Assembly (NCBI RefSeq): GCF_905200055.1 | Contig: NZ_CAJKIS010000008.1 | Span: 1-64,000, forward strand | DNA from: an uncultured Fusobacterium sp. | Lineage (GTDB): Bacteria; Fusobacteriota; Fusobacteriia; Fusobacteriales; Fusobacteriaceae | Length of the DNA: 64,000 nt | Direction: 5' to 3' | Shown here: positions 7,730-18,238 of the stretch, piece by piece | Position numbering within the stretch: the first letter of the stretch is position 1 | Layout of the letters: every line of letters starts with the position of its first letter | Notes under the pieces: generated by a model | Seen by the model: only the letters and a program-made list of their open reading frames with translations | The model's database searches: none | What the model was told of the DNA's origin: nothing | Translations under genes and position numbers: made by a program

Positions 7730-9121
7730 ATGTTAAATGGTAAAAATATAAAAATATTAGAACTTTTATTTCAAGAAAAATATAGTATTGATGATATTGC
7801 AAACTTTTTAAATCTCAATCCTAGAACAATAAGATACAACATTGATGATATAAACAAAACATTAGTTAAACATAATCTAAGTGAAATAAAAAAAGATAAA
7901 GATCTTCTTTATTTAGATAAGAAAGAAATTTTCAAGATAAAAAAATTAATCTCTTCAAATTCAACTTTAACTTCTATAGATAGAAGAGATTATCTACTGA
8001 CCAAACTTCTATTAAATCATGAAATTATCCTAAGTCATGAAAGTTTAGTTTTAGATGTTACAAGAAGAACTTTAAACTATGATTTACTGGAAGTGAAAAA
8101 GTTTTTAAAGGAATACAATCTTGAAATTGAAGCGATCCCTGGAAAAGGAGTTAAAATTTATGGAAAACCTGAAAGAATAAATAGACTTTTAATAGCATTT
8201 TTTACTAAGTTTCTCTCTGCTGGAGTAAATTTAAAAACTATATTTAAAAATATTATTTTTTCCCTAATAAGTGAAAAACAACTTGAAGATATTTTATTAA
8301 AAACTAATCTTCTTTTAATTAAATTAAAAAAAGAGCCTCAATCATACAGTTTTTATGCTATTATATCTATAATTATTTTATCTTTTACCTCAAAAGAAAA
8401 TAAGGAGTTTTCTTATATTTTAAAAAATATCAATTTTAAAAAATATCATGAAATAAAAATATTTTTTAAAGAAGAATTACAACTTGAACTTTCTAATAAT
8501 CATATATATATTATTATGGAAATATTAAATGGCAAATATATGGGGGATTTTGAAATAATTATTGAAAATAATGCACCTAATTTTTTTTATGAGTTACAGA
8601 AAAATATCTTTAAAGATTTAGAAATAAAAAAAAGAATAAAAAATAGGATTTTAAATTTAATTAGAATAGCTGATTTTAAATCTAGATTTAATATATCAGA
8701 AAAAAATATTGAAGTTTCAGATCTTCCAGAGTACAATCTAAAACTTTTTCTAACTCTTGAATCTCTCTTACAAAAATATTTTAAAAATTTCGAGAATGAA
8801 GATATTATCTTATTAACTAGATTCATTCAAAGTGAAATTAATAAGGAGAGAAAAAATAATAGAAAAAAAGTTATAATAATAGATAATACATTAGATCACT
8901 TTGCTGGAAAAAAAATAGGTAGCTTTTTAGAAAAGATTTATAATATTGAAATAATTCAATATCTTCCAGTCTACAAACTTAAATATTTTTTAAATCAAGG
9001 AATAAAAATAGATTTAATAGTAACTTTAATCAATTTAGAATTTGAAGTTTTAAATATTCCTGTTTACGAAATTGAATTAAAGAAATTTTGGAGAAATTTT
9101 AAATTATTAGATGAAGAATAA
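7730..9121 (+). CDS. BglG/Mga-type transcriptional regulator with degenerate EIIB domain
   Basis: The chosen start is ATG 7730 (MLNGKNIKILELLF), with GGGAGAG six bases upstream. The 463-residue protein begins with two helix-turn-helix units (DDIANFLNLNPRTIRYNIDD at about 20-40; VLDVTRRTLNYDLLEVKKFL at about 100-120) followed by GKGVKIYGKPE, as in BglG/MtlR/Mga-like activators. The middle should be PRD-like but conserved PRD histidines are not obvious. The C-terminal 85 residues (KKVIIIDNTLDHFAGKKIGSFL, then IDLIVTLINLEFEVLNIPVYEI) resemble a PTS EIIB fold lacking its phosphorylatable cysteine. Target genes are unknown. Confidence 0.65.
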   Translation: MLNGKNIKILELLFQEKYSIDDIANFLNLNPRTIRYNIDDINKTLVKHNLSEIKKDKDLLYLDKKEIFKIKKLISSNSTLTSIDRRDYLLTKLLLNHEIILSHESLVLDVTRRTLNYDLLEVKKFLKEYNLEIEAIPGKGVKIYGKPERINRLLIAFFTKFLSAGVNLKTIFKNIIFSLISEKQLEDILLKTNLLLIKLKKEPQSYSFYAIISIIILSFTSKENKEFSYILKNINFKKYHEIKIFFKEELQLELSNNHIYIIMEILNGKYMGDFEIIIENNAPNFFYELQKNIFKDLEIKKRIKNRILNLIRIADFKSRFNISEKNIEVSDLPEYNLKLFLTLESLLQKYFKNFENEDIILLTRFIQSEINKERKNNRKKVIIIDNTLDHFAGKKIGSFLEKIYNIEIIQYLPVYKLKYFLNQGIKIDLIVTLINLEFEVLNIPVYEIELKKFWRNFKLLDEE

Positions 9122-9127
9122 CAAACC

Positions 9128-9168
9128 AAAAAGGGCTGAGTAAGGAATATCCCTACTCTAGCCCTTTT
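9128..9168. terminator. Bidirectional terminator
   Basis: The inverted repeat AAAAGGGCT / AGCCCTTTT with inner GAGTA/TACTC pairing lies just after the regulator stop and is followed by T on both strands. It separates the regulator from the convergent glp operon. Confidence 0.9.
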
Positions 9169-9219
9169 AGTTATATACTATTACTTATATTGGGAAATAA
9201 TAAATATATAAATCTGCTA

Positions 9220-9564
9220 TTACATATCTCTAGTTACAACCACATCTACTCCAGTATTAAGAACATTTTTTATAACAACATCTCCTCTTTTTACTGGTGA
9301 AACAAGTTCTACATCTTTCAAAAGTTCCATACATTTAAAATTTAACTCTTTAGGAATAGCATCATTTGTTTTAACAGATACTCTATTGTGGATTCCACCT
9401 TTAATTTTTACAGTAGAAGTTATTACTCTCTTAGGTGCAGTAAGCTCTTCTTTACCATATTTTTCTCCTCTTGGGCAAGTGTTTCCAGTTACTTCAAGAG
9501 TTTCAGTATCAACTGTAAGATGACATCCCATTGGACAAACTATACATATCATATTTTTTTTCAT
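9220..9564 (-). CDS. DUF1667 protein of the glycerol-3-phosphate dehydrogenase operon
   Basis: This 114-residue protein with four N-terminal cysteines (MICIVCPMGCHL and NTCPRGEKYG) matches DUF1667, a family encoded with GlpA/GlpB-type dehydrogenases in anaerobic Firmicutes and fusobacteria. The cysteines may hold a metal or iron-sulfur cluster and pass electrons from the flavoproteins, which is inference. Its ATG overlaps the stop codon of the preceding flavoprotein gene by one base (TAATG), indicating coupled translation. It ends the operon. Confidence 0.85.
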   Translation of the reverse strand: MKKNMICIVCPMGCHLTVDTETLEVTGNTCPRGEKYGKEELTAPKRVITSTVKIKGGIHNRVSVKTNDAIPKELNFKCMELLKDVELVSPVKRGDVVIKNVLNTGVDVVVTRDM

Positions 9565-10823
9565 TATTTATCACCACCTGTTACTTCAACAGTTAAGCTC
9601 TTACCTACCATAGTATCTAAAATCTTCTTAGGAACCATTACTTTTTCCATTTCTCCAGGAGCTAAATGTTGTTTATTTAAACTCATCAATACTTTCTCTT
9701 CATCTTTAACTTCAAGTTTTACATTTTTATAAATATTATTTACTCTCATAAATATTTCAAGAGCTTTATCTATATTTTCTTCTCTGAATTTTTGAGGAAC
9801 TGTATAAGTAATTCCCTTTCCATTTATGATTTCTTTATATTCTCCATCTTTAACTTCATTTTTTATATATCTTGCTGCTGCTGCTCCAGCCTTTCTAGCT
9901 TCAGCACTAACAAAATCCACAAGATCATGTACATGAACAACATTTCCACAAGCAAATATTCCCTCTGCACTTGTTTCCATCATTTCATTTACTATAAGTC
10001 CATTTGTTCTTCTATCTATTTCAAGTCCTGTTTTTCTTGAAATATCATTTTCAGGAATCAATCCTACTGATAGTAGAAGTGTATCACACTCATACTCTTT
10101 TTCAGTTCCAGGAATAGGTTTTCTATTTTCATCAACTTTGGCAATAACTACCTTTTCTAATCTATCTTTTCCAACTACATCAATAACTGTATGACTTAAA
10201 TATAGAGGAATGTTGTAGTCATCAAGACATTGAACTATATTTCTTGTAAGCCCACCAGAAAATGGCATAAGCTCAACAACAGCCTTTACCTCTGCTCCCT
10301 CAAGAGTAAGTCTTCTAGCCATTATAAGCCCTATATCTCCAGATCCAAGGATAAGAACCTTTTTACCTACCATGTATCCTTCCATATTTATAAATCTTTG
10401 AGCAGCTCCAGCAGTAAACACTCCTGATGGTCTATCTCCAGGGATCGATATTGCCCCTCTAGTTCTCTCTCTACATCCCATAGCAAGTATTACAGCCTTA
10501 GCTTCAATTACCATATATCCATCTTTGCTGTTAATTGCATGGATTTTTTTATCTTCAGTTAAATCAAGAACCATAGTATCTAATTTATACTCTATATTCA
10601 TTTCAAGAAGTTTCTCAATAAATCTTTGAGCATACTCTGGTCCAGTAAGCTCCTCTTTAAACTCATGTAATCCAAATCCATTGTGGATACATTGTTGTAA
10701 AATTCCACCTAACTCTTTATCTCTTTCTATTACAAGAATATTATCTATTCCATTTTTCTTAGCTTCAATAGCTGCTGCAAGTCCTCCAGGACCTCCTCCA
10801 ATAACTACTAAATCATATTTCAT
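9564..10823 (-). CDS. FAD/NAD(P)-dependent oxidoreductase, GlpB-like subunit
   Basis: This 419-residue flavoprotein has an N-terminal Rossmann FAD site (VVIGGGPGGLAAAIEAKK), a second dinucleotide-binding site near residue 150 (VLILGSGDIGLIMARRL) and a FACGNVVHVHDLVD FAD-closing motif. It resembles the small subunits of opine and glycerol-3-phosphate dehydrogenases and sits between the GlpA-like gene and DUF1667. It probably relays electrons from glycerol-3-phosphate to NAD or another carrier. ATG start with AGGAGG-like SD, 12 bp after the GlpA-like gene. Confidence 0.88.
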   Translation of the reverse strand: MKYDLVVIGGGPGGLAAAIEAKKNGIDNILVIERDKELGGILQQCIHNGFGLHEFKEELTGPEYAQRFIEKLLEMNIEYKLDTMVLDLTEDKKIHAINSKDGYMVIEAKAVILAMGCRERTRGAISIPGDRPSGVFTAGAAQRFINMEGYMVGKKVLILGSGDIGLIMARRLTLEGAEVKAVVELMPFSGGLTRNIVQCLDDYNIPLYLSHTVIDVVGKDRLEKVVIAKVDENRKPIPGTEKEYECDTLLLSVGLIPENDISRKTGLEIDRRTNGLIVNEMMETSAEGIFACGNVVHVHDLVDFVSAEARKAGAAAARYIKNEVKDGEYKEIINGKGITYTVPQKFREENIDKALEIFMRVNNIYKNVKLEVKDEEKVLMSLNKQHLAPGEMEKVMVPKKILDTMVGKSLTVEVTGGDK

Positions 10824-10835
10824 AGCAAGTTCCTC

Positions 10836-12266
10836 CTACTTTTTAGTTTCTCCAGTTAGAATATAAGCACCTGTTTTATCTAAAACTATCTCATCTAATT
10901 TCTTTCCTAACTCTCTAGCAAGTATCTCTTGAACTCTAGGTCCACAGAATCCACCTTGACATCTTCCCATTCCAGGTCTACATCTCTTCTTAACACCATC
11001 AACTGTTCTAGCTCCTAGTGTTCTATGGATAACATCAACAATTTCTCCCTCTGTAATGCTTTCACATCTACAAATTATTCTTCCATATCTAGGATCTTTT
11101 GCTATTACTTCAGCTTTTTCTTCTGGAGTTAAATCCATAAAGTGAATTTGATGTCTATTTTTCTTAAATTCAGCTTTCATTGTAGGATTTCCTAGCTTTT
11201 CAACTACCATTTTAGCTACATCTACACCTATTGCAGGAGCTGATGTAAGTCCAGGTGATTTAGTTCCAGCAATATTGAAGAATCCCTCTGCATCTTCAGC
11301 CTCTCCAATAATAAAATCTCCTGTATCTCCCTCTGCTCTAAGTCCTGCAAAGTTTCTTATATTATCTCTGAAGTTTACACTTGGTACACTTCTTAAAGCT
11401 TCTCTTCTAATCATATCCATTTCAGATATTGTATTACCTACATCATCTTTACTTTCTACATCCGTTGCAGTTGGTCCAGCAATAAGGTTTCCATGAACAG
11501 TACAAGATACTAATATTCCTTTACCCATTTTACTTGGACATTGGAAAATAACACTATTAACTAATGTTCCTTGAACTTTATCCAATAGGAAATATTCTCC
11601 TTTTCTAGGAATAATGTTAAAGTGTTTCTTACTTACCATATCATTTATCTCATCAGCATGTACACCAGCAGCATTTATAACTATTTTTGTTAAAATTTCC
11701 TCTTTATCAGTTACTACTTTGTATCCACCATCAACTTTTTGAATATCTACTACTTTACTATTTAATCTTACTTCAACACCATTTTCAACAGCATTTTCAA
11801 GCATCTTTATTACAAATTCCCAAGGCCCTACAATTCCAGCAGTTGGTGCATAAAGAGCTGCAACTATATTAGGATTTAAATTAGGTTCTCTTTTTAAAAC
11901 CTCTGCTCCCTCAAGAATTTCAAGTCCAGGAACACCATTTTTTACCCCTCTATCATAAAGTAATTCTAGGTGTGGTCTCTCCTCCTCTGTAAAAGCTAGA
12001 ACATATGATCCAACTCTTTTAAATGGTGCTTCTATCTCTTTACAAAGATCTTCAAACATAGCATTTCCAAGTACATTATACTTTGCCATCAATGTTCCAT
12101 TAGCAGCATCATATCCAGCATGTATAATAGCTGAGTTTGCTTTACTTGTTCCGTTAGATACATCATTTTCTTTATCTAATACAACTACATTCAAATTGTA
12201 TCTTGACAGTTCACGAGCAACACAAGCTCCCATTATTCCAGTTCCTATCACTACAACATCTACCAT
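10836..12266 (-). CDS. glpA: Glycerol-3-phosphate dehydrogenase, GlpA-like, with BFD iron-sulfur domain
   Basis: This 476-residue DAO-family flavoprotein oxidises glycerol-3-phosphate to dihydroxyacetone phosphate. The FAD motif VVVIGTGIMGACVARELSRY is at the N-terminus. GTSKANSAIIHAGYDA and IAGTKSPGLTSAPAIG are family landmarks. The C-terminal part from about residue 400 carries the BFD-like cysteines CRC, then CRPGMGRCQGGFC, suited to a [2Fe-2S] cluster. It heads a three-gene unit with the GlpB-like protein and DUF1667, and is preceded by a leader terminator of the kind controlled by GlpP. Start ATG with GGAGG at good spacing. Confidence 0.88.
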   Translation of the reverse strand: MVDVVVIGTGIMGACVARELSRYNLNVVVLDKENDVSNGTSKANSAIIHAGYDAANGTLMAKYNVLGNAMFEDLCKEIEAPFKRVGSYVLAFTEEERPHLELLYDRGVKNGVPGLEILEGAEVLKREPNLNPNIVAALYAPTAGIVGPWEFVIKMLENAVENGVEVRLNSKVVDIQKVDGGYKVVTDKEEILTKIVINAAGVHADEINDMVSKKHFNIIPRKGEYFLLDKVQGTLVNSVIFQCPSKMGKGILVSCTVHGNLIAGPTATDVESKDDVGNTISEMDMIRREALRSVPSVNFRDNIRNFAGLRAEGDTGDFIIGEAEDAEGFFNIAGTKSPGLTSAPAIGVDVAKMVVEKLGNPTMKAEFKKNRHQIHFMDLTPEEKAEVIAKDPRYGRIICRCESITEGEIVDVIHRTLGARTVDGVKKRCRPGMGRCQGGFCGPRVQEILARELGKKLDEIVLDKTGAYILTGETKK

Positions 12267-12282
12267 CTTAGCCTCCTGTTAA

Positions 12283-12338
12283 TAAAAAAGGGTCAAGCAA
12301 ATAGAGGGAACTTATCTTCTCTCATTTCTGCTTGACCC
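12283..12338 (-). promoter_or_regulatory. Leader terminator/antiterminator upstream of glpA
   Basis: A perfect 10-bp inverted repeat (GGGTCAAGCA and TGCTTGACCC on the transcript) with an inner AGAG/CTCT pairing is followed by six U residues, between the promoter and the glpA SD. This is an intrinsic terminator inside the 5' leader. With glpP encoded nearby, GlpP-mediated antitermination is the likely control, as known for glpD of Bacillus subtilis. GlpP binding itself is inference. Confidence 0.8.
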
Positions 12339-12369
12339 ACATCATCTCTAGTCAAATATTTTTTTCTTT

Positions 12370-12398
12370 ATTATCTCTCAACTATAGGAATTTGTCAA
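12370..12398 (-). promoter_or_regulatory. Sigma-70 promoter of the glpA operon
   Basis: TTGACA (12393-12398) and GATAAT (12370-12375) on the minus strand are separated by exactly 17 bp. Transcription would start near 12363 and run into the leader terminator. The promoter lies in the gap after glpK, so the dehydrogenase genes form their own unit. Confidence 0.85.
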
Positions 12399-12420
12399 GC
12401 CCTTTAATAGTTTATTTATA

Positions 12421-13992
<1,572 letters not shown>

Positions 13993-14010
13993 TTATATTA
14001 ATATTCTATA

Positions 14011-14739
14011 TTATAAAGCTGCTGCAAAAGCATCAAATATTCCTGCTCCAATTAATGCTCCAATGATAGGTCCTATAACTGGTACCCAAGCATATCCCCA
14101 GTTTGATCCACCTTTTCCTTTAATAGGTAGAATAGCATGTGCAATTCTAGGTCCTAAGTCTCTAGCTGGGTTGATTGCAAATCCTGTTGCTCCTCCTGTT
14201 GCTGTACCAATTAAGAAAATAAGCATACCTACTAAGAATGGTCCTATTCCAGATCCTATTCCATTTTGAGTTTGGTTGATTGCTAATATTCCAAGTACAA
14301 GAATAGCTGTTCCAATAACTTCTGTTACTACGTTCCAAAGTTTATCATCGATAGCTGGTCCAGTTGCAAATACTCCTAATTTAGTTCCTGCATCTGGTTC
14401 ATCATCCATTTGTCTCTTATAAACTAAGTATGCTAATGTAGCTCCTACAATACCTCCAAGCATTTGTGCAATTATATAACCTGGTAATAATGCTGGATCT
14501 AATCTTCCTGTCATAGCAAAAGCTATTGAAAGTGCTGGATTAAGGTGAGCTCCACTTATCCATCCTGTTAAGTAAGCTGCCATAGATACTGCCATACCCC
14601 AACCTAAACAAGTACAGATCCATCCTCCACCCTTAGCATAACTTTTGTTTAAGCTAAGAGTCATATTGATTCCATTTCCTAGTAATAATAGAAGTGCTGT
14701 TCCTACAAATTCTGCTAAATACATTGAACTTGGTGCCAT
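14011..14739 (-). CDS. glpF: Glycerol uptake facilitator (aquaglyceroporin)
   Basis: This 242-residue MIP channel has six membrane helices and the two pore motifs, HLNPALSIA in the first half and AINPARDLGPR in the second. The Asp after the second NPAR is characteristic of glycerol-permeable members. It lets glycerol diffuse in for GlpK. It is the first gene of the glpF-glpK unit, with AGGAGG before ATG and a terminator-bearing leader upstream. Confidence 0.95.
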   Translation of the reverse strand: MAPSSMYLAEFVGTALLLLLGNGINMTLSLNKSYAKGGGWICTCLGWGMAVSMAAYLTGWISGAHLNPALSIAFAMTGRLDPALLPGYIIAQMLGGIVGATLAYLVYKRQMDDEPDAGTKLGVFATGPAIDDKLWNVVTEVIGTAILVLGILAINQTQNGIGSGIGPFLVGMLIFLIGTATGGATGFAINPARDLGPRIAHAILPIKGKGGSNWGYAWVPVIGPIIGALIGAGIFDAFAAAL

Positions 14740-14799
14740 AATAAATCCTCCTTATACTTTTGAAAATTTCTGGTTATATAGTTTACTTGCAAATAAAAA

Positions 14800-14849
14800 A
14801 AGCTTAAAAATAATCTTTTCCTATTTCATAAAAGATTTTTTCTAAGCTT
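14800..14849 (-). promoter_or_regulatory. Leader terminator/antiterminator upstream of glpF
   Basis: On the transcript AAGCTTA-AAAAATCTTTT pairs across a short loop with AAAAGATT-TTTTTAAGCTT, followed by UUUUUUUAUUU, about 60 bases before glpF. It is an intrinsic terminator in the 5' leader and the expected GlpP-controlled attenuation site. The primary sequence differs from the glpA leader, while placement is the same. Confidence 0.8.
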
Positions 14850-14881
14850 CTCTCGTCTCCAAGCCTTATTAAGTTAATACA

Positions 14882-14910
14882 ATAGTACTCCTTTTTCCGT
14901 TCTTTGTCAA
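14882..14910 (-). promoter_or_regulatory. Sigma-70 promoter of glpFK
   Basis: TTGACA (14905-14910) and TACTAT (14882-14887) on the minus strand have 17-bp spacing, immediately after the end of glpP. Transcription begins near 14875 and enters the leader terminator. Confidence 0.85.
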
Positions 14911-14941
14911 CCATTTTTTTTCAAAAAGTACTATTTTAATA

Positions 14942-15505
14942 CTAACTTTCCCAAAGTTTCTTGTCAGTTGTAGATATACCCACAGCTCCAGCCTTTAGAG
15001 CATTGATAACATCTTCTTTTTCGTCAATTAACCCTCCTGCTATAATTGGAATACTAACTGCTTTTTCTATTCTACTTATTATTTTTGGCATTATCCCTGG
15101 CAGAATTTCCACAGCACTTGGTTTATTTTCACGAATATGGACAAGTGTATTCTTAAAGGAGAAAGAATCTAAAATAAAAAATCTTTGAATAACAGGAATA
15201 TTATTTTTATTTGCAATGCTTACAACACTATGTTTTGTAGTAATCATTCCGTCTAGTCCACTATTTTCTATGATATATTCCACCCCATATGCTGAGCTAG
15301 AAAGTCCCTCTATCATATCAACATGAACAAAAACTATTTTCCCTGCTTTTTTTAATTCAGAAACTATATCTTTAATATTAATAAGGTTTGCCATAATAAC
15401 AAATACAACCTCACTGCTGCTATTCTTAGCTTCTTCTAAGTATGTATCGTTTTTTATAGCTGGTATTACTGGATTTCTCTCTAAAAGTTCTCTAAGTTTC
15501 AACAT
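14942..15505 (-). CDS. glpP: Glycerol uptake operon antiterminator GlpP
   Basis: This protein of about 187 residues belongs to the GlpP/G3P-responsive antiterminator family, a TIM-barrel-like fold: PVIPAIKNDTYLEEA, then VFVHVDMIEGLSSSAYGVEY, GMITTKHSVVSIA, SAVEILPGIMPKI and IIAGGLIDEKEDV. It senses glycerol-3-phosphate and prevents termination in glp leaders. It lies directly upstream of glpF; two terminator-bearing leaders (glpF and glpA) are its likely targets. Start choice is tight: AAAGGTG is only three bases from the ATG at 15505, while the next codon pair also offers a TTG with better spacing. Confidence 0.92.
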   Translation of the reverse strand: MLKLRELLERNPVIPAIKNDTYLEEAKNSSSEVVFVIMANLINIKDIVSELKKAGKIVFVHVDMIEGLSSSAYGVEYIIENSGLDGMITTKHSVVSIANKNNIPVIQRFFILDSFSFKNTLVHIRENKPSAVEILPGIMPKIISRIEKAVSIPIIAGGLIDEKEDVINALKAGAVGISTTDKKLWES

Positions 15506-15535
15506 AATCACCTTTTTTCATTATTATCCTATTAA

Positions 15536-15564
15536 ACTATACTATATTATACACAAAATGACAA
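15536..15564 (-). promoter_or_regulatory. Probable promoter of glpP
   Basis: TTGTCA (15559-15564) and TATAGT (15536-15541) on the minus strand have 17-bp spacing and lie about 30 bp before the glpP start. The surrounding region 15565-15742 is AT-rich and shows nothing else recognised. Confidence 0.55.
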
Positions 15565-15742
15565 TAAGAAAAATATTTTTACATTTTTTTTACATTAAAA
15601 CATAATTTTTTAGTGATTTAATCCAACCCTTAATTATATTTAATATAATTGATATAATTGTCATTAAAGTGTCATAAAATGTTTATTTTAAATATTAATG
15701 TATATTTTTTGTATAAAAGTATTGAATTTATAAATAATTATT

Positions 15743-15778
15743 AAAAAAACTGGTATAAATTATTATTACACCAGTTTT
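15743..15778 (-). terminator. Terminator of the cobalamin operon
   Basis: Arms AAAACTGGT and ACCAGTTTT with a short AT loop lie directly after the cbiJ stop codon. The minus-strand transcript continues in a T run. This ends the long cobalamin transcription unit before glpP. Confidence 0.88.
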
Positions 15779-15786
15779 CTTTATTA

Positions 15787-16533
15787 CTACAATTCTATCT
15801 TCTCTATTAACTCATCAATAGTGTTTGATTGGTTAGGATATCTCATAGCTGGTCTATCTAAAAATATAACCTCTATCCCTTTTCTATCACAAGCATCAAT
15901 CTTTTCCCTCTCTCCACCTGTGTTTCCAGCCCTTTTAGTTACAAAGTATTTAGCATCGATCTGCTCAATCATAGCCTCATTCATACTTTGAGTAAAAGGT
16001 CCTTGCATAGCTATTATATTTCTTGGCAATATCCCAAACTCTTCACATCTCTTTACCATATCCCATTTAGGTAGTATTCTAAAATAGTACTTCTCTAAGT
16101 TTTCACTATCTTTAAATCTCTCAATATTGTTACTACCTAAAGTTACTAAAATATTTCCTTCCAAAGTTTCACAATATCTGATTAGCTCATCAATACTATA
16201 AAATTCAGAGTATTTTTTAGGATTGATCTTTATCTCTTCCCTCTCAAATCTGTAATATTTAAGAGATAGTTTCTTTGCTACTTCAATGGCATTAGATGAA
16301 ACTTCCACAGCATAAGGGTGGCTTATATCAACTATAGTTGTCACCCTATTTTCTAAAGCAAAGCTCTCCATCTCATCTTTTGTCAATTTTCTACAAACCA
16401 CTTTAACTGGTAGTCCCTCTAAAAGTTTTCCCCCATATTCTGTGGCAGTAGTCACTATTATATCTTTATCATCAGAGGCAAATTTTTCTAGAAACTCTCT
16501 AGAATCCTTTGTTCCCCCAATAACCCATATCAT
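15787..16533 (-). CDS. cbiJ: Precorrin-6A/cobalt-precorrin-6A reductase
   Basis: This 248-residue NAD(P)H-dependent reductase (CbiJ/CobK) reduces the corrin ring at cobalt-precorrin-6A. The N-terminal MIWVIGGTKDSREF is a dinucleotide-binding start; VDISHPYAVEVSSNAIEV and GPFTQSMNEAMIEQ, followed by VTKRAGNTGG, are family landmarks. It is the last gene of the operon and overlaps the upstream cbiH by four bases (ATGA). Confidence 0.92.
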   Translation of the reverse strand: MIWVIGGTKDSREFLEKFASDDKDIIVTTATEYGGKLLEGLPVKVVCRKLTKDEMESFALENRVTTIVDISHPYAVEVSSNAIEVAKKLSLKYYRFEREEIKINPKKYSEFYSIDELIRYCETLEGNILVTLGSNNIERFKDSENLEKYYFRILPKWDMVKRCEEFGILPRNIIAMQGPFTQSMNEAMIEQIDAKYFVTKRAGNTGGEREKIDACDRKGIEVIFLDRPAMRYPNQSNTIDELIEKIEL

Positions 16534-17261
16534 AACTTATATCCTCTAGGTGTTATCATTCTATTATCTTTTACATAAGATTTTGAGTTTCCAATAATAA
16601 CCACTGTAAACATATCTATTTCATGTTCTAAGAAATGTTCAAGATCAGTTAAAGTATAGTTTTGATCCTCTCTTCCAACGTGTCTTAAAAGAGCAACTGG
16701 AGTAGTAGGAGCTTTATGTCTTAACATAATCTCTCTAGCCTCAACTATTTGAGTTGTTCTTCCATTACTTTTTGGATTGTATAGAGAGATTACAAAATCC
16801 CCTTCACTAGCCTTGTCTATTCTCTTAGTTATAACATCCCAGTCAGTTAAAAGGTCACTTAAACTGATAACAGCTTGGTCGTGCATAATAGGTGCTCCAA
16901 CAAGGGCAGCTCCTGCAACTGATGCAGTTATTCCAGGGATTACTTCAACATCTATTCCACTGTCAGCAGCTACTTCAATCATAATTCCTGCCATTCCATA
17001 GATTCCAGCATCTCCACTACTGATAAGAGCAACTGATTTTCCCTCTTTAGCTAATTCTAGCACTTTTTCACATCTATCTATCTCTTTTTTCATTCCAGAT
17101 ACATAGAACTCTTTCTCTTTAAATTCATCTTTTACTAGATCAACATAAGTAGTGTATCCAGCTATAATATCTACATTTTTTAGAGTTTTATAAGCTCTTA
17201 CACTTATATCTTCCATGTTCCCTGGTCCAATTCCTACAACATATATTTTACCTTTATTCAT
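16530..17261 (-). CDS. cbiH: Cobalt-precorrin-3 C17-methyltransferase
   Basis: This tetrapyrrole methylase (CbiH/CobJ) of 243 residues methylates C-17 with ring contraction. Visible motifs are YVVGIGPGNMEDISVRA, ALISSGDAGIYGMAG and EVIPGITASVAGAALVGAP. The start is the ATG at 17261 because AGGAG is seven bases upstream; earlier in-frame codons overlap that SD. It overlaps the end of cbiG by eight bases, which suggests coupling. SAM binds at the GDAG loop. Confidence 0.93.
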   Translation of the reverse strand: MNKGKIYVVGIGPGNMEDISVRAYKTLKNVDIIAGYTTYVDLVKDEFKEKEFYVSGMKKEIDRCEKVLELAKEGKSVALISSGDAGIYGMAGIMIEVAADSGIDVEVIPGITASVAGAALVGAPIMHDQAVISLSDLLTDWDVITKRIDKASEGDFVISLYNPKSNGRTTQIVEAREIMLRHKAPTTPVALLRHVGREDQNYTLTDLEHFLEHEIDMFTVVIIGNSKSYVKDNRMITPRGYKL

Positions 17262-18237
17262 AAATTTTCTCCTCATAAATTGATATTGTCATTCCATCAT
17301 AGATATATTTCTTTTCTAAAAATTTTCCATTTCCACTTGATGCCAATAATGCACAAGGTTCAGAAACACAAGTTACCCCTATCTGTTTTTTAACAAATTG
17401 AGAGCCTTCAAATTGATTTTCTACCTTTTTTATATCCTCTCTTGAGATTATTATCAGATCTTTCCCAAGAGTTTTAGCTGCATCTATAAGCCCAACTTCA
17501 TCAGCTTTTATATCAACAGTAGCTATTTTTTTTATACTTTTCATAGAAAGATTATGCTTTTTCATAGCAATTTCTATTCCAGTTAAAATATGTTCCTCAC
17601 TTGTTCCTCTCTTGCAACCTATACCTAAAACAAGATTTTTAGGGTAGATTCTTACACTTTCAATATTTTCTCTATTGGAAACTATTATAACCCCTTCAAC
17701 ATCTCCCTTTTTATCAAAGTCAACATTTTTAGGTAGCTTTATATCCACCCCTTTCCCATCAACTATCAATGAAGTTACATTTTTAGCCTTTTCTAAAGAC
17801 TCTAACTCCCCATTGAGTTTTTGAGAAAGTGTATCAACAGCTATCTTTCCAGTTACATCTGAACTTGTAGTGATAATTGGTAAAAGATTTAACTTCTCAC
17901 CTATTATCTCTGCCAACTCATTTGCACCACCAAGGTGTCCAGAAAGTAGAGAGATCACAAAGTGATCCCCCTCATCTATAACTACAACTGCTGGATCTAC
18001 ATCTTTACTTTTTATTAAAGTAGATATTTTTCTAACAACTATACCAGTTGCCATTATGAAAATATGTCCATCATAGTTATTAAACTCTTTTTCAAGGGTT
18101 TCTGTGAAATTTTCCATTTGAATTGTATCTTCAATATTGAATTTTTTCAAAGTATATATTTGAGCTTTAAGAGTGTCACCATAAAGCTTTGCCAATCTTC
18201 CAGCTCCCCTAGTAACACTCCAAATTGCAAGTTTCAT
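17254..18237 (-). CDS. cbiG: Cobalt-precorrin-5A hydrolase
   Basis: This 327-residue CbiG opens the lactone of cobalt-precorrin-5A and releases acetaldehyde. The N-terminal domain contains IFIMATGIVVRKI and the central LLSGHLGGANELAEII. The C-terminal domain has VLGIGCKRGTSEEHIL and the TCVSEPCALLASSGNG motif typical of CbiG/CobE-type domains. Presence of this step confirms the anaerobic (early cobalt insertion) route. One base follows the cbiF stop. Confidence 0.94.
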   Translation of the reverse strand: MKLAIWSVTRGAGRLAKLYGDTLKAQIYTLKKFNIEDTIQMENFTETLEKEFNNYDGHIFIMATGIVVRKISTLIKSKDVDPAVVVIDEGDHFVISLLSGHLGGANELAEIIGEKLNLLPIITTSSDVTGKIAVDTLSQKLNGELESLEKAKNVTSLIVDGKGVDIKLPKNVDFDKKGDVEGVIIVSNRENIESVRIYPKNLVLGIGCKRGTSEEHILTGIEIAMKKHNLSMKSIKKIATVDIKADEVGLIDAAKTLGKDLIIISREDIKKVENQFEGSQFVKKQIGVTCVSEPCALLASSGNGKFLEKKYIYDGMTISIYEEKIYE

Positions 18238-18238
18238 C

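Noticed and set aside
9388..10427. Plus-strand open frames opposite the glp dehydrogenase genes
   Set aside because: They are Ser/Leu/Phe-rich antisense shadows with no SD, and the minus-strand frames encode clear FAD proteins.
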